From positions 1-36,869 of the forward strand of contig JAGRNJ010000032.1 in the NCBI GenBank assembly GCA_020440825.1: a DNA stretch of 36,869 bases, given 5' to 3'. The DNA comes from Leptospiraceae bacterium (GTDB lineage: Bacteria; Spirochaetota; Leptospiria; Turneriellales; Turneriellaceae). The stretch's first letter is position 1. Each line of letters begins with the position of its first letter. Shown here in pieces: positions 18,744-27,643 of the stretch. Both the position numbers and the translations under genes were made by a program. The notes under the pieces were generated by a model. It saw only the letters and a list, made by a program, of their open reading frames with translations, made no database searches and had not been told where the DNA came from.

Positions 18744-19415
18744 ATGAGAACTAAAAATATACTTTTTACAACTCTTTTCTTCGCTGCAGCGATGTTTGCC
18801 AGTCTGTTCGCAGGCGAGGGTTTAGATTATATGAAATCGGTTTTAACCCGTTTCGAAGTACTGCGCGGGGAACTGGTAGATGATTTTTCTGCGGACAACC
18901 GCCGGGTGGTTACAGGAAAGGCACGGGATCTGGCGCTTGAAATATTAGATATTGATGAAATTGGCCGTCTGGCATTGGGCAAACATTATTCTAAAATGAG
19001 TGCACAACAGAAAAAAGATTTTTCTAATTTATTTCATGATTTGATGGCTTCCCGAGTGGTAGAGGCAAATATACCCTCTCAAAAAATTGTCTCAAAAGAA
19101 ATTCCCATTAAAATCGTTGACGATAAAGAACAGTCTGACAAAATCTTCAAAAAAGATGCGGTAGTTGTTTTGACCCAGGTTCCTCATAAGCGTGTAACCT
19201 ATAATGTTGATTTTAAGCTGTTTCGCAAAGGTGGCACTCTGCGCCTGTATGATGTTGTTATCGATGGCTCGAGTACATTGCTCGACTTTCGCAATCAGTT
19301 TTCGGCCATTATCCAGAAAAAAGGGGTCAATTATCTGATTTCTCGCCTGAAAACCCGAATGCAAGAGCTCGAAAAAGAACAGGAAGATCGATTGTCAGGT
19401 CAAAACGAAGATTGA
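18744..19415 (+). CDS. MlaC/Ttg2D-family periplasmic lipid-binding protein
   Basis: MlaC proteins carry phospholipids between the outer-membrane complex and an inner-membrane MCE/ABC transporter. A signal peptide (residues 1-23, ending LFAG) precedes a domain with the family features RVVTGKARDLALEILDIDEI near the start, a central YNVDFKLF, and a C-terminal YDVVIDGSSTLLDFRNQF followed by an amphipathic helix. At 223 residues the length is normal. A good GGAG ribosome site lies six bases before the ATG. No MlaD, E, F or B gene is adjacent; instead a TolC-like and a TPR gene follow. Confidence 0.87.
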   Translation: MRTKNILFTTLFFAAAMFASLFAGEGLDYMKSVLTRFEVLRGELVDDFSADNRRVVTGKARDLALEILDIDEIGRLALGKHYSKMSAQQKKDFSNLFHDLMASRVVEANIPSQKIVSKEIPIKIVDDKEQSDKIFKKDAVVVLTQVPHKRVTYNVDFKLFRKGGTLRLYDVVIDGSSTLLDFRNQFSAIIQKKGVNYLISRLKTRMQELEKEQEDRLSGQNED

Positions 19416-19424
19416 ATTTGACCC

Positions 19425-20780
19425 GTGTTTCGCAGCATTTTCTCTCTCGTATTTTTTTTCCTGTTTGTTTCTGGTGTAAACGCGCAACAAATTGAACAAC
19501 TCAAATTTGAAGATGGTCTGCAAAGACTGCTGAAGAATAATGCTAAAATACTGCAAGGCAATGCACAGTTGCTCAGTTTTCAGGCCTTATATGACCAGGC
19601 AGACAATGCCTCGCTGCCCAAAATCAGTATGCTTGCCTTTGTCGCCCCCATGTTTCAATTGCAGGGCAATGCCCTACAAGACCAGCGGGATTACTCTAAA
19701 TGGGGCCCCTTGTTTAGAGGTGAAATCGATGTAACCCTGCCGCTTTTTTCTTTTGGCCGCTTATCGAATGCTAAGACTGCTGCCACATTCGGGGTAGAGG
19801 TCGGGAAAAACCTGAAAGAATCATCTATTAACGAACAGATTTTTGAATATAAAAAAATGTACCTGAGCAGTATTCTGCTCAAACGATTAAAAACAGTTCT
19901 TGATGAGGCTGAAGAAAAAATCACCGATATTGTGCAACGGGCAGAGCTTGCCTATGCTGAGGGTGTTGGTGAAGTACAGCGCAAAGATTTAACGCGCTTG
20001 AAGCTGTTTGCTTTTGAACTTGAAAAATTCCAGACCGAGTGGGAGATAAACCGCAAAAGTGCCAGACGCGCATTGGGGCATTTTCTGGGAAGTCCAGATG
20101 ATTTTGATGTGACGGATGCAGATTTTCCGGTAATAGATGAAGCACCGGCGCTCGAAGCATTGATTCGTCTTGGCTTTGAAAAGAATCCCAACCTGAAGGC
20201 TGTTTCATCAGGGGTTCAGGCCCGAACCCACCAGCTAAAAATGGAAGAGGGAGCAATGCTACCTGTAATTTTTATAGCGACACGAGTAGAAGGTACCTAT
20301 ACTAATATGGCCGAGCGGCAGACTTCTGTGTTTGCTTTTGACCCGTTCAACACGGTATACGGCGGGGTAGTTCTGGGCAGCCGCTGGCAGTTAGACTGGT
20401 CAGAAACTGCTGGCAAAACGGGCGCAGCAAAAAGCGAACTGGAAGCTATACTTGCCCAAAAAAAAGAAGCTGAAACAGGAATTCCGCTGAAAATTGCACT
20501 GGCGTATTGGGAATTGAAAAAACAACGAATTTTCTGGAATATCAGCCAGAAAAAATATAAAGAGAGCACGGGCTGGGCGGTGAGCGAATTGAGTTCCTAT
20601 GGTGCCGGGGTTGGCGATTCTAAAGATCTGCTTGAAGCATATGGGGCTTTTTTACTGGCACGCAAAGATATGGCAGAAGCTGAGTTCAATTATTGCATTG
20701 CCTGGGCAAAACTTGCCTATGAAGTAGGTGAAGCGAATATGCTGCGCAGTTGGGTAGAGAGAGAAATTGATGAAGATTAA
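19425..20780 (+). CDS. TolC-family outer-membrane efflux protein
   Basis: The start is GTG at 19425, which gives a good signal peptide (FRSIFSLVFFFLFVSGVNA, then QQ). The 451-residue product has the duplicated pattern of TolC proteins: a long helical half with LPLFSFGRLSNAKTAA (beta-strand entry, typical PLF.FG) and a second half with a matching strand QLDWSETAGKTGAAKSELEA, followed by helices. It would form the trimeric channel for an efflux or secretion system, but no fusion protein or pump gene is adjacent. It begins ten bases after the MlaC-like gene and overlaps the TPR gene by 11 bases. Confidence 0.83.
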   Translation: MFRSIFSLVFFFLFVSGVNAQQIEQLKFEDGLQRLLKNNAKILQGNAQLLSFQALYDQADNASLPKISMLAFVAPMFQLQGNALQDQRDYSKWGPLFRGEIDVTLPLFSFGRLSNAKTAATFGVEVGKNLKESSINEQIFEYKKMYLSSILLKRLKTVLDEAEEKITDIVQRAELAYAEGVGEVQRKDLTRLKLFAFELEKFQTEWEINRKSARRALGHFLGSPDDFDVTDADFPVIDEAPALEALIRLGFEKNPNLKAVSSGVQARTHQLKMEEGAMLPVIFIATRVEGTYTNMAERQTSVFAFDPFNTVYGGVVLGSRWQLDWSETAGKTGAAKSELEAILAQKKEAETGIPLKIALAYWELKKQRIFWNISQKKYKESTGWAVSELSSYGAGVGDSKDLLEAYGAFLLARKDMAEAEFNYCIAWAKLAYEVGEANMLRSWVEREIDED

Positions 20781-22440
20781 AGCGTTCCTAATGATACTCT
20801 GGATATTCTGGGTAAGCGATATATGGGCACAGCAGAATACCTCACTGGGCGAACGAGCCTTTGCGCGGGGAAGCTATGATACAGCGCTTGACTATTTCAC
20901 TAAAGCTATCGAAGCAAAAGAGCCTACTGGTAAGGCCCACTTTTTTACCGGACAGATTCTTGAAAATAGAAAAAAATTCAGGGAGAGTATTCCCTTTTAT
21001 GCGGTTGCCGTAGAACGCGGCTTACCAAATGATCTGCGTAAGGCTGCCCTCTGGAAATTGGTGATTCTCAATGAACGGGCAGGTGACTGGGAAAGAACAT
21101 TGGCTTATGTAGAACGACTCGAACAAATGGGAGTAAGGCATACCAACCTGGCAAAGACTCGACAGCGGGCAGAGACCTTTCTGACTCCTGAAAAACGCCG
21201 AGCGAGAAATCTGATTATTGAGGCCCATGACCTCGAAGAGAATAACAAAGAAAACTTTAAAACCCCGGGATTTTACAAACGAGAGCCGGGTATATTGAGA
21301 AATATTATCTCAAAGTATCGTGAGGCAATTTCTCTAGATGGAGTCTACGAGAATTATCGCTGGAAAATTGCCCATTACTATGAAAAACTGCAAGATTGGC
21401 GCTCTGCTTTAAAAGAATATGAGATTCTAGCCGGTACAGAGAAGGGGAAAGCCAGAGCATTTTACAAAGCAGGAATTATGCATCGGCGTCTGGGTGCATT
21501 CAATGAATCGAGCAACCTGCTCAAAGAAGTTCTGCTGCTGCCAGGCAATGATATCAATTTGACATATTTTACAGAGTTAAATCTGGCACAAAGCAGGTTA
21601 GGAGAATCAGATTTTTCAGAGTCTATTGTATATGCAAAGAAAGCAGTCCAGAGCTCCCGTAAAATAAAATCCCGTGATTCTGATTCTGCCATGTTAACCT
21701 ATTGTCTTGGTTTATATGCAACTGATTCAACGGGGAAAGAAAAAGCATGCAAATCGATTCTGAATCAACCAGCGACTTCGTTTTCAGGCTGGCGCAAAAG
21801 TGCCTATTTGATTTTACAGGGGTTTGAAAAAATACAGGATAAAAAAAATCCTCAGGCTGCATTAAAATACTGGCATACATCCTTATTACCCCCGGATAAT
21901 TCTGAATCGATCAGTGAAGAAGAAACAGAAGATGATGAAGATCAAAATGAAGCCTGGCAGGCTCCTCCACTGTGGATGCGCAGTGTTGTGCCAAAGGTTG
22001 CCAAAGCCTATGCAGGTTTACAGTCAAGCGAAGGACTCTATCTCATCTTAAAGCTTTACTCAAAAAATGTTAAATCTGACCCCCAGTATCATTACTGGTA
22101 TGCGAAAAGTGCATTTGCTGCAAATCGATTCTCTGAAGCAGTCTCTTCCTTCAGAAAGGTAGAACAGCTTGATAAAAATGATGAACGCGAGTTCTGGATC
22201 AGTCTGGCCAGATCAGGGTACCATAGCGAACTCGAGTCTGCATTTAATCGTCATTTGAAGAAAGGTTTTGATAAAAAAGAATATATTCGTTTTTTTACCT
22301 GGCTCGAGGCCGATGAATCTTTTCGAGCATTCAGGGGACGTACAGATTATCTCCCGTTTAAGGAACAGTATCTGCCTTCAGAAAAAGCGGAACCGCAAGG
22401 CCCTGAGGTTCCTGAACAGGTTCCGGTCAAAGGTCAATAA
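20770..22440 (+). CDS. Exported TPR-repeat protein
   Basis: ATG 20770 is preferred to the TTG directly before it; GAGAG lies upstream within the TolC-like gene. The signal peptide (about residues 1-20, ending IWA, then QQN) is followed by TPR units such as LDYFTKAIEAKEPTGKAHFF, and LKEYEILAG with RAFYKAGIMHRRLG, across most of the 556 residues. An acidic low-complexity run (SEEETEDDEDQNE) lies near residue 380. The protein probably scaffolds an envelope complex together with the coupled TolC- and MlaC-like proteins. No named family is recognised. Its last seven bases overlap the convergent aminomutase-like gene. Confidence 0.8.
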   Translation: MKIKAFLMILWIFWVSDIWAQQNTSLGERAFARGSYDTALDYFTKAIEAKEPTGKAHFFTGQILENRKKFRESIPFYAVAVERGLPNDLRKAALWKLVILNERAGDWERTLAYVERLEQMGVRHTNLAKTRQRAETFLTPEKRRARNLIIEAHDLEENNKENFKTPGFYKREPGILRNIISKYREAISLDGVYENYRWKIAHYYEKLQDWRSALKEYEILAGTEKGKARAFYKAGIMHRRLGAFNESSNLLKEVLLLPGNDINLTYFTELNLAQSRLGESDFSESIVYAKKAVQSSRKIKSRDSDSAMLTYCLGLYATDSTGKEKACKSILNQPATSFSGWRKSAYLILQGFEKIQDKKNPQAALKYWHTSLLPPDNSESISEEETEDDEDQNEAWQAPPLWMRSVVPKVAKAYAGLQSSEGLYLILKLYSKNVKSDPQYHYWYAKSAFAANRFSEAVSSFRKVEQLDKNDEREFWISLARSGYHSELESAFNRHLKKGFDKKEYIRFFTWLEADESFRAFRGRTDYLPFKEQYLPSEKAEPQGPEVPEQVPVKGQ

Positions 22441-23348
22441 AAGAGATTCGATTTTCCAGACTTGGAATCCCGAACATATCTGGGAATTGCCCATGCAGGT
22501 AAAGCTTCCCGCAGTTGCTGCATGAGTTGTAGACCATACTCTTCTTTAACTTCAAAATGGCTGCTGCCTTCAACCCGATCAAGCTGGTGTAGATAATATG
22601 GCTGAATCTGATTGTCAATCAAGGCCAAAATCAGGTCTCGCAAAGTTTCAAAGTCATCATTGATTCCCTTCAATAAAACGCTCTGGTTGTATAACCGTAA
22701 GCCTGTACTTTGCAGATTCTTAAACTTCAATTTGACGGTTTCAGTTAACTCTTCAGCCAGATTGATATGGCTGACCAGAGTATATATTTTTTGCGGATGA
22801 AATTCTTTCAAAGCAAGGAACATGTCTAATAATTTTTGGTTCACCCTCTCAGGGGATGTATTGACTACGCGGGTATGCCAGCGTAAAAAACCAACATGCT
22901 TTATCTGGGCAAATGACATTGCCATTTGCTGCAGTTGCCCCACCGGTAACATGAAGGGGTCTCCGCCTGAAAAAATAACTTCATTGATAGATGCATTATT
23001 TTTTACATAGTCTAATGCAGGCAGCCAATCAGCCTTTTCTGGTTTCGACATCAGGGTTTTTCTTTTGCGTGTGCAGTATCGACAGAATACCGGACATTCT
23101 GACGTAACAAGTACCAGTACCTTGCTCTTGTATTTGTGAATCAGGTTCACAGCCGGGTGTATATCTGAATGAGTTTCACTGAGTGGGTCATTTGAAAAAT
23201 GTTCCGGGTTAATCAGTTCTTGCGGGTCAGGTGAAAATTGTTTCAAAACTCTCTGGCTGGTATCGCTCCCGTCGCCAAAAGTTTTTCGAATATAAGAAGA
23301 AATTCGAAACCGGTATAGAGAATTTACATGATCCAGAGAATTTTGCAT
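22434..23348 (-). CDS. Radical SAM protein of the lysine 2,3-aminomutase/EpmB (KamA) family
   Basis: The iron-sulphur motif is Cys85-x3-Cys89-x2-Cys92, inside the family context LVTSECPVFCRYCTRKR, and the SAM-binding GGDP is at 128-131. The C-terminal PRYVRDSKSGKSN probably supplies the PLP lysine. At 304 residues it is shorter than lysine 2,3-aminomutase (about 416) and nearer to EpmB (about 340), which makes beta-lysine for elongation factor P. I infer an EpmB-like role, but no epmA or efp is in view. Its ATG overlaps the stop of the preceding signal-peptidase-like gene by one base (TAATG). Confidence 0.86.
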   Translation of the reverse strand: MQNSLDHVNSLYRFRISSYIRKTFGDGSDTSQRVLKQFSPDPQELINPEHFSNDPLSETHSDIHPAVNLIHKYKSKVLVLVTSECPVFCRYCTRKRKTLMSKPEKADWLPALDYVKNNASINEVIFSGGDPFMLPVGQLQQMAMSFAQIKHVGFLRWHTRVVNTSPERVNQKLLDMFLALKEFHPQKIYTLVSHINLAEELTETVKLKFKNLQSTGLRLYNQSVLLKGINDDFETLRDLILALIDNQIQPYYLHQLDRVEGSSHFEVKEEYGLQLMQQLREALPAWAIPRYVRDSKSGKSNLFY

Positions 23349-23893
23349 TACCAGAGATAAAACGCATCAAATTGTATACCATGAATAGCAGAGAGGGGCA
23401 GCGCTCCCCACATACGACTGTCATTCCAGTTATCGAGATTATCATTTAAACAAAAAAAGTGCCCCGGTCGAATAATGGTGGCGGGTAAGTTATCGCGGTT
23501 CGAAAGTTCAGCAGGAAAATATTTCTCTTTTTTGTTGTGCCGAATTGTCTTTCCGCTGACTTTTACTTCACCATTCAATATTTCAATTGTCTGACCTTCC
23601 ATTGCTGATGCTCTGCAAACCTGAGCGTCAGAAGAATGGGGTAAATTGATTAGAACGACCATTTCAGATTTCAGCTTTGTTAAATAGGGATATTGAAAGA
23701 ACAGTCTTTCATTCTGTTGAAACTGTGGTGCCATATTATTCATCGTCAGTGTGACCGGGAAGGCATAAAAATACCGAAGAAAAGTTTGAAATAGAAGTGC
23801 AGCTGCTATACAGAGCAGTGCCGGAAGGTAGAACCTTCTGATAAAGTGACCACGTTTTTCAGATCTCCGGGAATAACTGTGATCAATCTTCAT
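23348..23893 (-). CDS. Signal peptidase I (S26)-like protein lacking the catalytic Ser and Lys
   Basis: From the ATG at 23893 the protein has 181 residues with one N-terminal membrane segment (about 22-42). The S26 boxes are recognisable. The usual SMxPT is NNMAPQ (Ser replaced by Asn53), and the usual xKRxxGLPGD is VCRASAMEGQ (Lys replaced by Cys93). Box E, NDNLDNWNDSRMWG, keeps the DSR.WG core. Without the Ser/Lys dyad it should not cleave signal peptides by the known mechanism, yet the frame is intact. An upstream TTG at 23926 could add 11 residues. It is coupled to the radical SAM gene. Confidence 0.72.
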   Translation of the reverse strand: MKIDHSYSRRSEKRGHFIRRFYLPALLCIAAALLFQTFLRYFYAFPVTLTMNNMAPQFQQNERLFFQYPYLTKLKSEMVVLINLPHSSDAQVCRASAMEGQTIEILNGEVKVSGKTIRHNKKEKYFPAELSNRDNLPATIIRPGHFFCLNDNLDNWNDSRMWGALPLSAIHGIQFDAFYLW

Positions 23894-23968
23894 CGTACGA
23901 GCATATATCTTTATTCTTGCTGTCAATCTAAGAACTTGACGGCCTACGACTCAATTTGAACCTCAGGT

Positions 23969-25186
23969 ATGTCATCAGAAATCAAAGTCATGGAGTTTCC
24001 GCGCGGGGCAAATGTTATTCTGAAAGACTCAAAAAATGATGGATATTTTTATCTGGTTAAGTCGGGAAAATTAGAAGTTCAGTCAGATTATGAACTCGAT
24101 GACCGGGAAGTGGGAATTTTTGACCCGGGTGAAACTTTTGGTCTGGTTAGTGCATTGACCAATAAGATTTTTCTCGGCAATATTGTGGCAATTCAACCCT
24201 CTGTTATTCTGCGTATACCTGTCTCGAATCTCGGAAGTTATGTAAAGTTGCACAGAGAATCATGCATCAAAATGATGCGTTCATATTCTCAGGAACTGAG
24301 ATCTCTCGATCGTACACTCTCGCAAGATGCAAAAAAAACAGGCTGGTCGGGCCAGCCTGAAAATCTTCTTCTAGATGCTGACATTTATTTGAAATTGCGA
24401 AAACCTGAGTTAGCAAGCTATGCGCTTGCCCGCTTTTGTGAGTACGCAGAATTTAATCCGGATTCCTCCGGATTTGCATTTTTAGATCGAGCCAAAAAAA
24501 AATTATTTGAAGTGAACCTTGAATACAAGCTGCCGCAACGCAATGAAACTGTCTTTACAGCCAAAAAAGGAGAGCCAGTATTTCTGGAAAATGAAAAATC
24601 AGAATACTTTTATATAATTCGTTCTGGACAGATAACAATTTCAAGAATAGTGAATGAATCAGAGTTTATTCTCGCAATTTTGGGACCGGGCGAAATTTTC
24701 GGGGAGCTTTCTGTGCTCGACGAGAAAACACGTATGGCTTCTGCAATTGCGCATTCAGATGCCGAACTGATGCGGCTTGGTAAATCTACCTTTATGGACC
24801 AGGTCGGTGAAAAAGTATTGCAGAAACTTTTTGAATCTATGGCCAGAAGAATATGGTATATGCACCAGCGACTGTCCATAATGAGTATGGAAGATGCATC
24901 GGCCAGAGTCTATAACCACCTGCATATGTTATTGTCTGATATTCGTATGCGCACGGGACATACCGGCACTATTGATGACCATGAATTTAATTTTTCTGTG
25001 GATGATCTGCGAAAGATGGTCGGGGCCGGTGACTCAGAAGAGTCCGAATTAATTACATTTTTTACAGATCCCAATATTATAAAAGGGGAAGGCACGATCA
25101 CAGTACATAAAGAAGCTTTGCTGCAAGATAAGATTTATTATTTTCGCAAAAAAAGCCGCAGGAATGTACTTCGCGCTTTTATTTGA
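23969..25186 (+). CDS. Double cyclic-nucleotide-binding regulator (CRP/FNR-like)
   Basis: The 405-residue protein has two CAP_ED (cNMP-binding) domains, about residues 5-105 and 190-300. The second has the phosphate-binding pattern GEIFGELSVLDEKTRMASA with its Arg, whereas the first is degenerate (GETFGLVSALTNK). The C-terminal 95 residues contain FSVDDLRKMVGAGDSEESELITFF, which aligns loosely with the CRP winged helix but lacks a clear recognition helix. It could bind cAMP or c-di-GMP. Whether it binds DNA is uncertain. It diverges from the S26-like gene and its end overlaps the convergent kinase gene by eight bases. Confidence 0.82.
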   Translation: MSSEIKVMEFPRGANVILKDSKNDGYFYLVKSGKLEVQSDYELDDREVGIFDPGETFGLVSALTNKIFLGNIVAIQPSVILRIPVSNLGSYVKLHRESCIKMMRSYSQELRSLDRTLSQDAKKTGWSGQPENLLLDADIYLKLRKPELASYALARFCEYAEFNPDSSGFAFLDRAKKKLFEVNLEYKLPQRNETVFTAKKGEPVFLENEKSEYFYIIRSGQITISRIVNESEFILAILGPGEIFGELSVLDEKTRMASAIAHSDAELMRLGKSTFMDQVGEKVLQKLFESMARRIWYMHQRLSIMSMEDASARVYNHLHMLLSDIRMRTGHTGTIDDHEFNFSVDDLRKMVGAGDSEESELITFFTDPNIIKGEGTITVHKEALLQDKIYYFRKKSRRNVLRAFI

Positions 25187-26486
25187 GCTGTTTCATCTTA
25201 TTGAATTTGATGATTTCTTTCGATGTTGCTACATTAATATCGGGAGCTAAAATCTGCACATAGCGATCAAAGTACAATAGTTGTTTGAACAGCAGGGCAA
25301 ACTCTCTTGGCAGTTTCAGCCCGTTGTCTTCGGCAACAGAGACCAGGTTCATCATAATTTCATTTACCTCTGCTTCGTTTACATTGATCGTATTGATATC
25401 TTCCCGTGCAATTTTCTCAAAATCTTCAAAAACTTTTTTAAGACCGGCAGAAAACTTTTTTACATCTACTTCGCCTTTCGTTGCATTGATACCAACCAGA
25501 GATTCTGCCATCAGATCATAATCACGGGTACCCATTGCCAGTGTTAAATTCATCAGCGAATTCCAGATATCTTCACTCATACGTCCGACAATGCCGAAGT
25601 CGAGAAAAGCCAGTTGCCCATTTTCGAGTACCATAAGGTTTCCTGCATGCACATCTGCATGAAAGAAGCCGCAGAACATAAGAGATGAAAACCAGGTATT
25701 CATTGCAAGAATTAAGGTGTCCCGCGGACTGTCAGTATACTTTCGAATCGAATCCAGATCGGTCAGGGGTACTCCGTACAGACGAGACATGGTAAGAATA
25801 TTTTTTGTTGTTGCGTGGGCATATACTTTCGGCACTACAACTTTACCATCATCAAATTCCTGTAGAAATTTTTCGAATTCACGGATATTGGCCGCTTCCC
25901 GTAAAAAGTCAGTTTCTTCTGTAATCGTCATTTGAAATTGATTTACAATTTCTGTCAGGGATGCTCTTGCACCACCGGGTGCGATTTTTTCGAACAGCCA
26001 TGCAGCAAAGTAAATAAGATTCATATCTGCATTGAGGGTTGTGACAATGCCGGGCCTTTGTACTTTGATCACAACATCTTCCCCTGTGCGTAATGTTGCA
26101 GCATGTACCTGGGCGATTGAAGCTGAGGCTAAAGGCAGTTCATCGATATGAGAGAAAATTTCAGAAAGCCGGTTGCCAAAATCTTTTTCCAGTACCTTTT
26201 TAATTTCTGAAAAAGGCAAAGGACGTACCTGATCAAGGCATTTTTGCATTTCATTGACAAAAGAGGGTGGGAATAAACCGGGAGCTGAGGCAATGAGTTG
26301 GCCAAGCTTAATATATGTTGCCCCTAAATCTTCAAATGCCTGCCGTAACGCCTTGGGTGCTTCAGTATTTTCACCGGCCGCTGCTTTACGAATAAGATCA
26401 ACGCCTCCCAAAGAAAAAACTTTTACTGTATCCAGAACCCTCACAGAGGCCTGCATTGCATTGATAATATTGTCAAAAAGACTCAT
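25179..26486 (-). CDS. ABC1/UbiB (AarF)-family atypical kinase
   Basis: The family has a protein-kinase-like fold and is tied to isoprenoid lipid and quinone metabolism. The diagnostic KLGQ is at about residues 60-63. The ATP-site region PLASASIAQVHAA contains the Ala-rich loop, VVIKVQRPG supplies the lysine, and FFHADVHAGNLMV plus LAFLDFGIVG are the catalytic and metal-binding loops. At 435 residues it is shorter than E. coli UbiB, and I see no C-terminal pair of membrane helices. It stands alone, convergent with the cNMP-binding gene and divergent from the GGDDF response regulator. Confidence 0.9.
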   Translation of the reverse strand: MSLFDNIINAMQASVRVLDTVKVFSLGGVDLIRKAAAGENTEAPKALRQAFEDLGATYIKLGQLIASAPGLFPPSFVNEMQKCLDQVRPLPFSEIKKVLEKDFGNRLSEIFSHIDELPLASASIAQVHAATLRTGEDVVIKVQRPGIVTTLNADMNLIYFAAWLFEKIAPGGARASLTEIVNQFQMTITEETDFLREAANIREFEKFLQEFDDGKVVVPKVYAHATTKNILTMSRLYGVPLTDLDSIRKYTDSPRDTLILAMNTWFSSLMFCGFFHADVHAGNLMVLENGQLAFLDFGIVGRMSEDIWNSLMNLTLAMGTRDYDLMAESLVGINATKGEVDVKKFSAGLKKVFEDFEKIAREDINTINVNEAEVNEIMMNLVSVAEDNGLKLPREFALLFKQLLYFDRYVQILAPDINVATSKEIIKFNKMKQLK

Positions 26487-26587
26487 GTTTTCTGTTTATG
26501 TATGCAGCTCATATAGTAAAACAAAAAATAAATTCTTGATTTTATGGCTCTGATTTGTTTTTTTGATGATAAATTTAAGGGGAAAAG

Positions 26588-27625
26588 ATGAGAAAAGTAG
26601 ACAAGGTTGTATATCTGTTAGATGATGATTCTGAATTTTGTGAAGAAATAAAAGAACTGTTAGAAAACCTTGTTCAAATAACTGTATTTAATAAACCTGT
26701 AGATTTTGTAGATGCATTGAATCAGCAAAGACCAGACCTTGCCTTGATTGATCTGAATCTCAATGATGAGAACTATAACGGATTGGATGTCATTCGCACG
26801 ATAAAAAGCAGGAATGACTCACATCTTATCTCTATCATCATGGTTTCGGGTGCTGACAGTACAGATATTCTGCAAAAAGCCTTTAAAAGCGGGATTCAAG
26901 ATTATGTACTGAAGCCTGTGATCCCGCATTTATTTTTTCATAAAGTTGAATCTATTATCTATGATAATCATCGCCTGATACATACCAATGCATTGACAGG
27001 TTTACCGGGCATCAAATTGATTGAAGAAAATTATGAGAGAAGAAGGGCCGCAGGTAAGATTTTTTCAGTTGCATACTGTGACCTCGATTACTTTAAACCT
27101 TTCAATGATGAAAAAGGTGTGAAAGCGGGTGATGAAGCAATTGCTTTACTGTCAGATATCCTGCTCGAAATTCGACGATCTTACAGTCGTTCACAATTAT
27201 TTGCCGGTCATCTGGGTGGCGATGATTTTTTTCTACTGGGTTCTAAAACACATGTCAGCAAGGCGTCTAAGCAAATTGAAAAAATGTTTGCAGTAAAAAT
27301 AACAGGTTTATTTTCAAAAGATGAAAACAATCAGGGCTGGTACAGAGCAACTGATCGGGAAGGTGCAACCAAACGTATTCCGTTGCTCAGTATCTCAACT
27401 GCAGTGTTGAATGTTCCAGCGTCTTCAACCTTAAGTTTTAATGCAATTTCTGAAATTGCCAGCAGCATAAAAAAGAAGGCCAAGTCAATACCAGGAAATT
27501 CGATCGTATACCATGATATTCTCTCAATGCCCGGCGAAAAAAATCTTTTTAATTCTGAGCAGAAAGTTGAGCATAAAAACATTATAATGAATGACGCTAA
27601 AATTCGAACCAAGCGTTCATCGTGA
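26588..27625 (+). CDS. Response regulator with GGDDF-type diguanylate cyclase domain
   Basis: The receiver (about residues 5-125) has Asp12-14, phospho-acceptor Asp55 and Lys109. The second domain (about 135-312) has CDLDYFKPFND for metal and GTP, and the active-site loop GGDDF at 210-214, where the canonical Glu is Asp. The usual GH..GD segment reads GVKAGD. GGDDF variants are common and some are active, so c-di-GMP synthesis is possible but unproven. An insertion around residues 240-262 precedes the last strands. A good ribosome site AAGGGG precedes the ATG. No cognate kinase is adjacent. Confidence 0.87.
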   Translation: MRKVDKVVYLLDDDSEFCEEIKELLENLVQITVFNKPVDFVDALNQQRPDLALIDLNLNDENYNGLDVIRTIKSRNDSHLISIIMVSGADSTDILQKAFKSGIQDYVLKPVIPHLFFHKVESIIYDNHRLIHTNALTGLPGIKLIEENYERRRAAGKIFSVAYCDLDYFKPFNDEKGVKAGDEAIALLSDILLEIRRSYSRSQLFAGHLGGDDFFLLGSKTHVSKASKQIEKMFAVKITGLFSKDENNQGWYRATDREGATKRIPLLSISTAVLNVPASSTLSFNAISEIASSIKKKAKSIPGNSIVYHDILSMPGEKNLFNSEQKVEHKNIIMNDAKIRTKRSS

Positions 27626-27643
27626 ATAAGTATCGTTAGTTAA

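Noticed and set aside
23894..23926. TTG start of the S26-like protein at 23926
   Set aside because: It adds only 11 poorly justified residues, and ATG 23893 is available. The TTGACA at this place could equally be promoter sequence. The choice is not certain.
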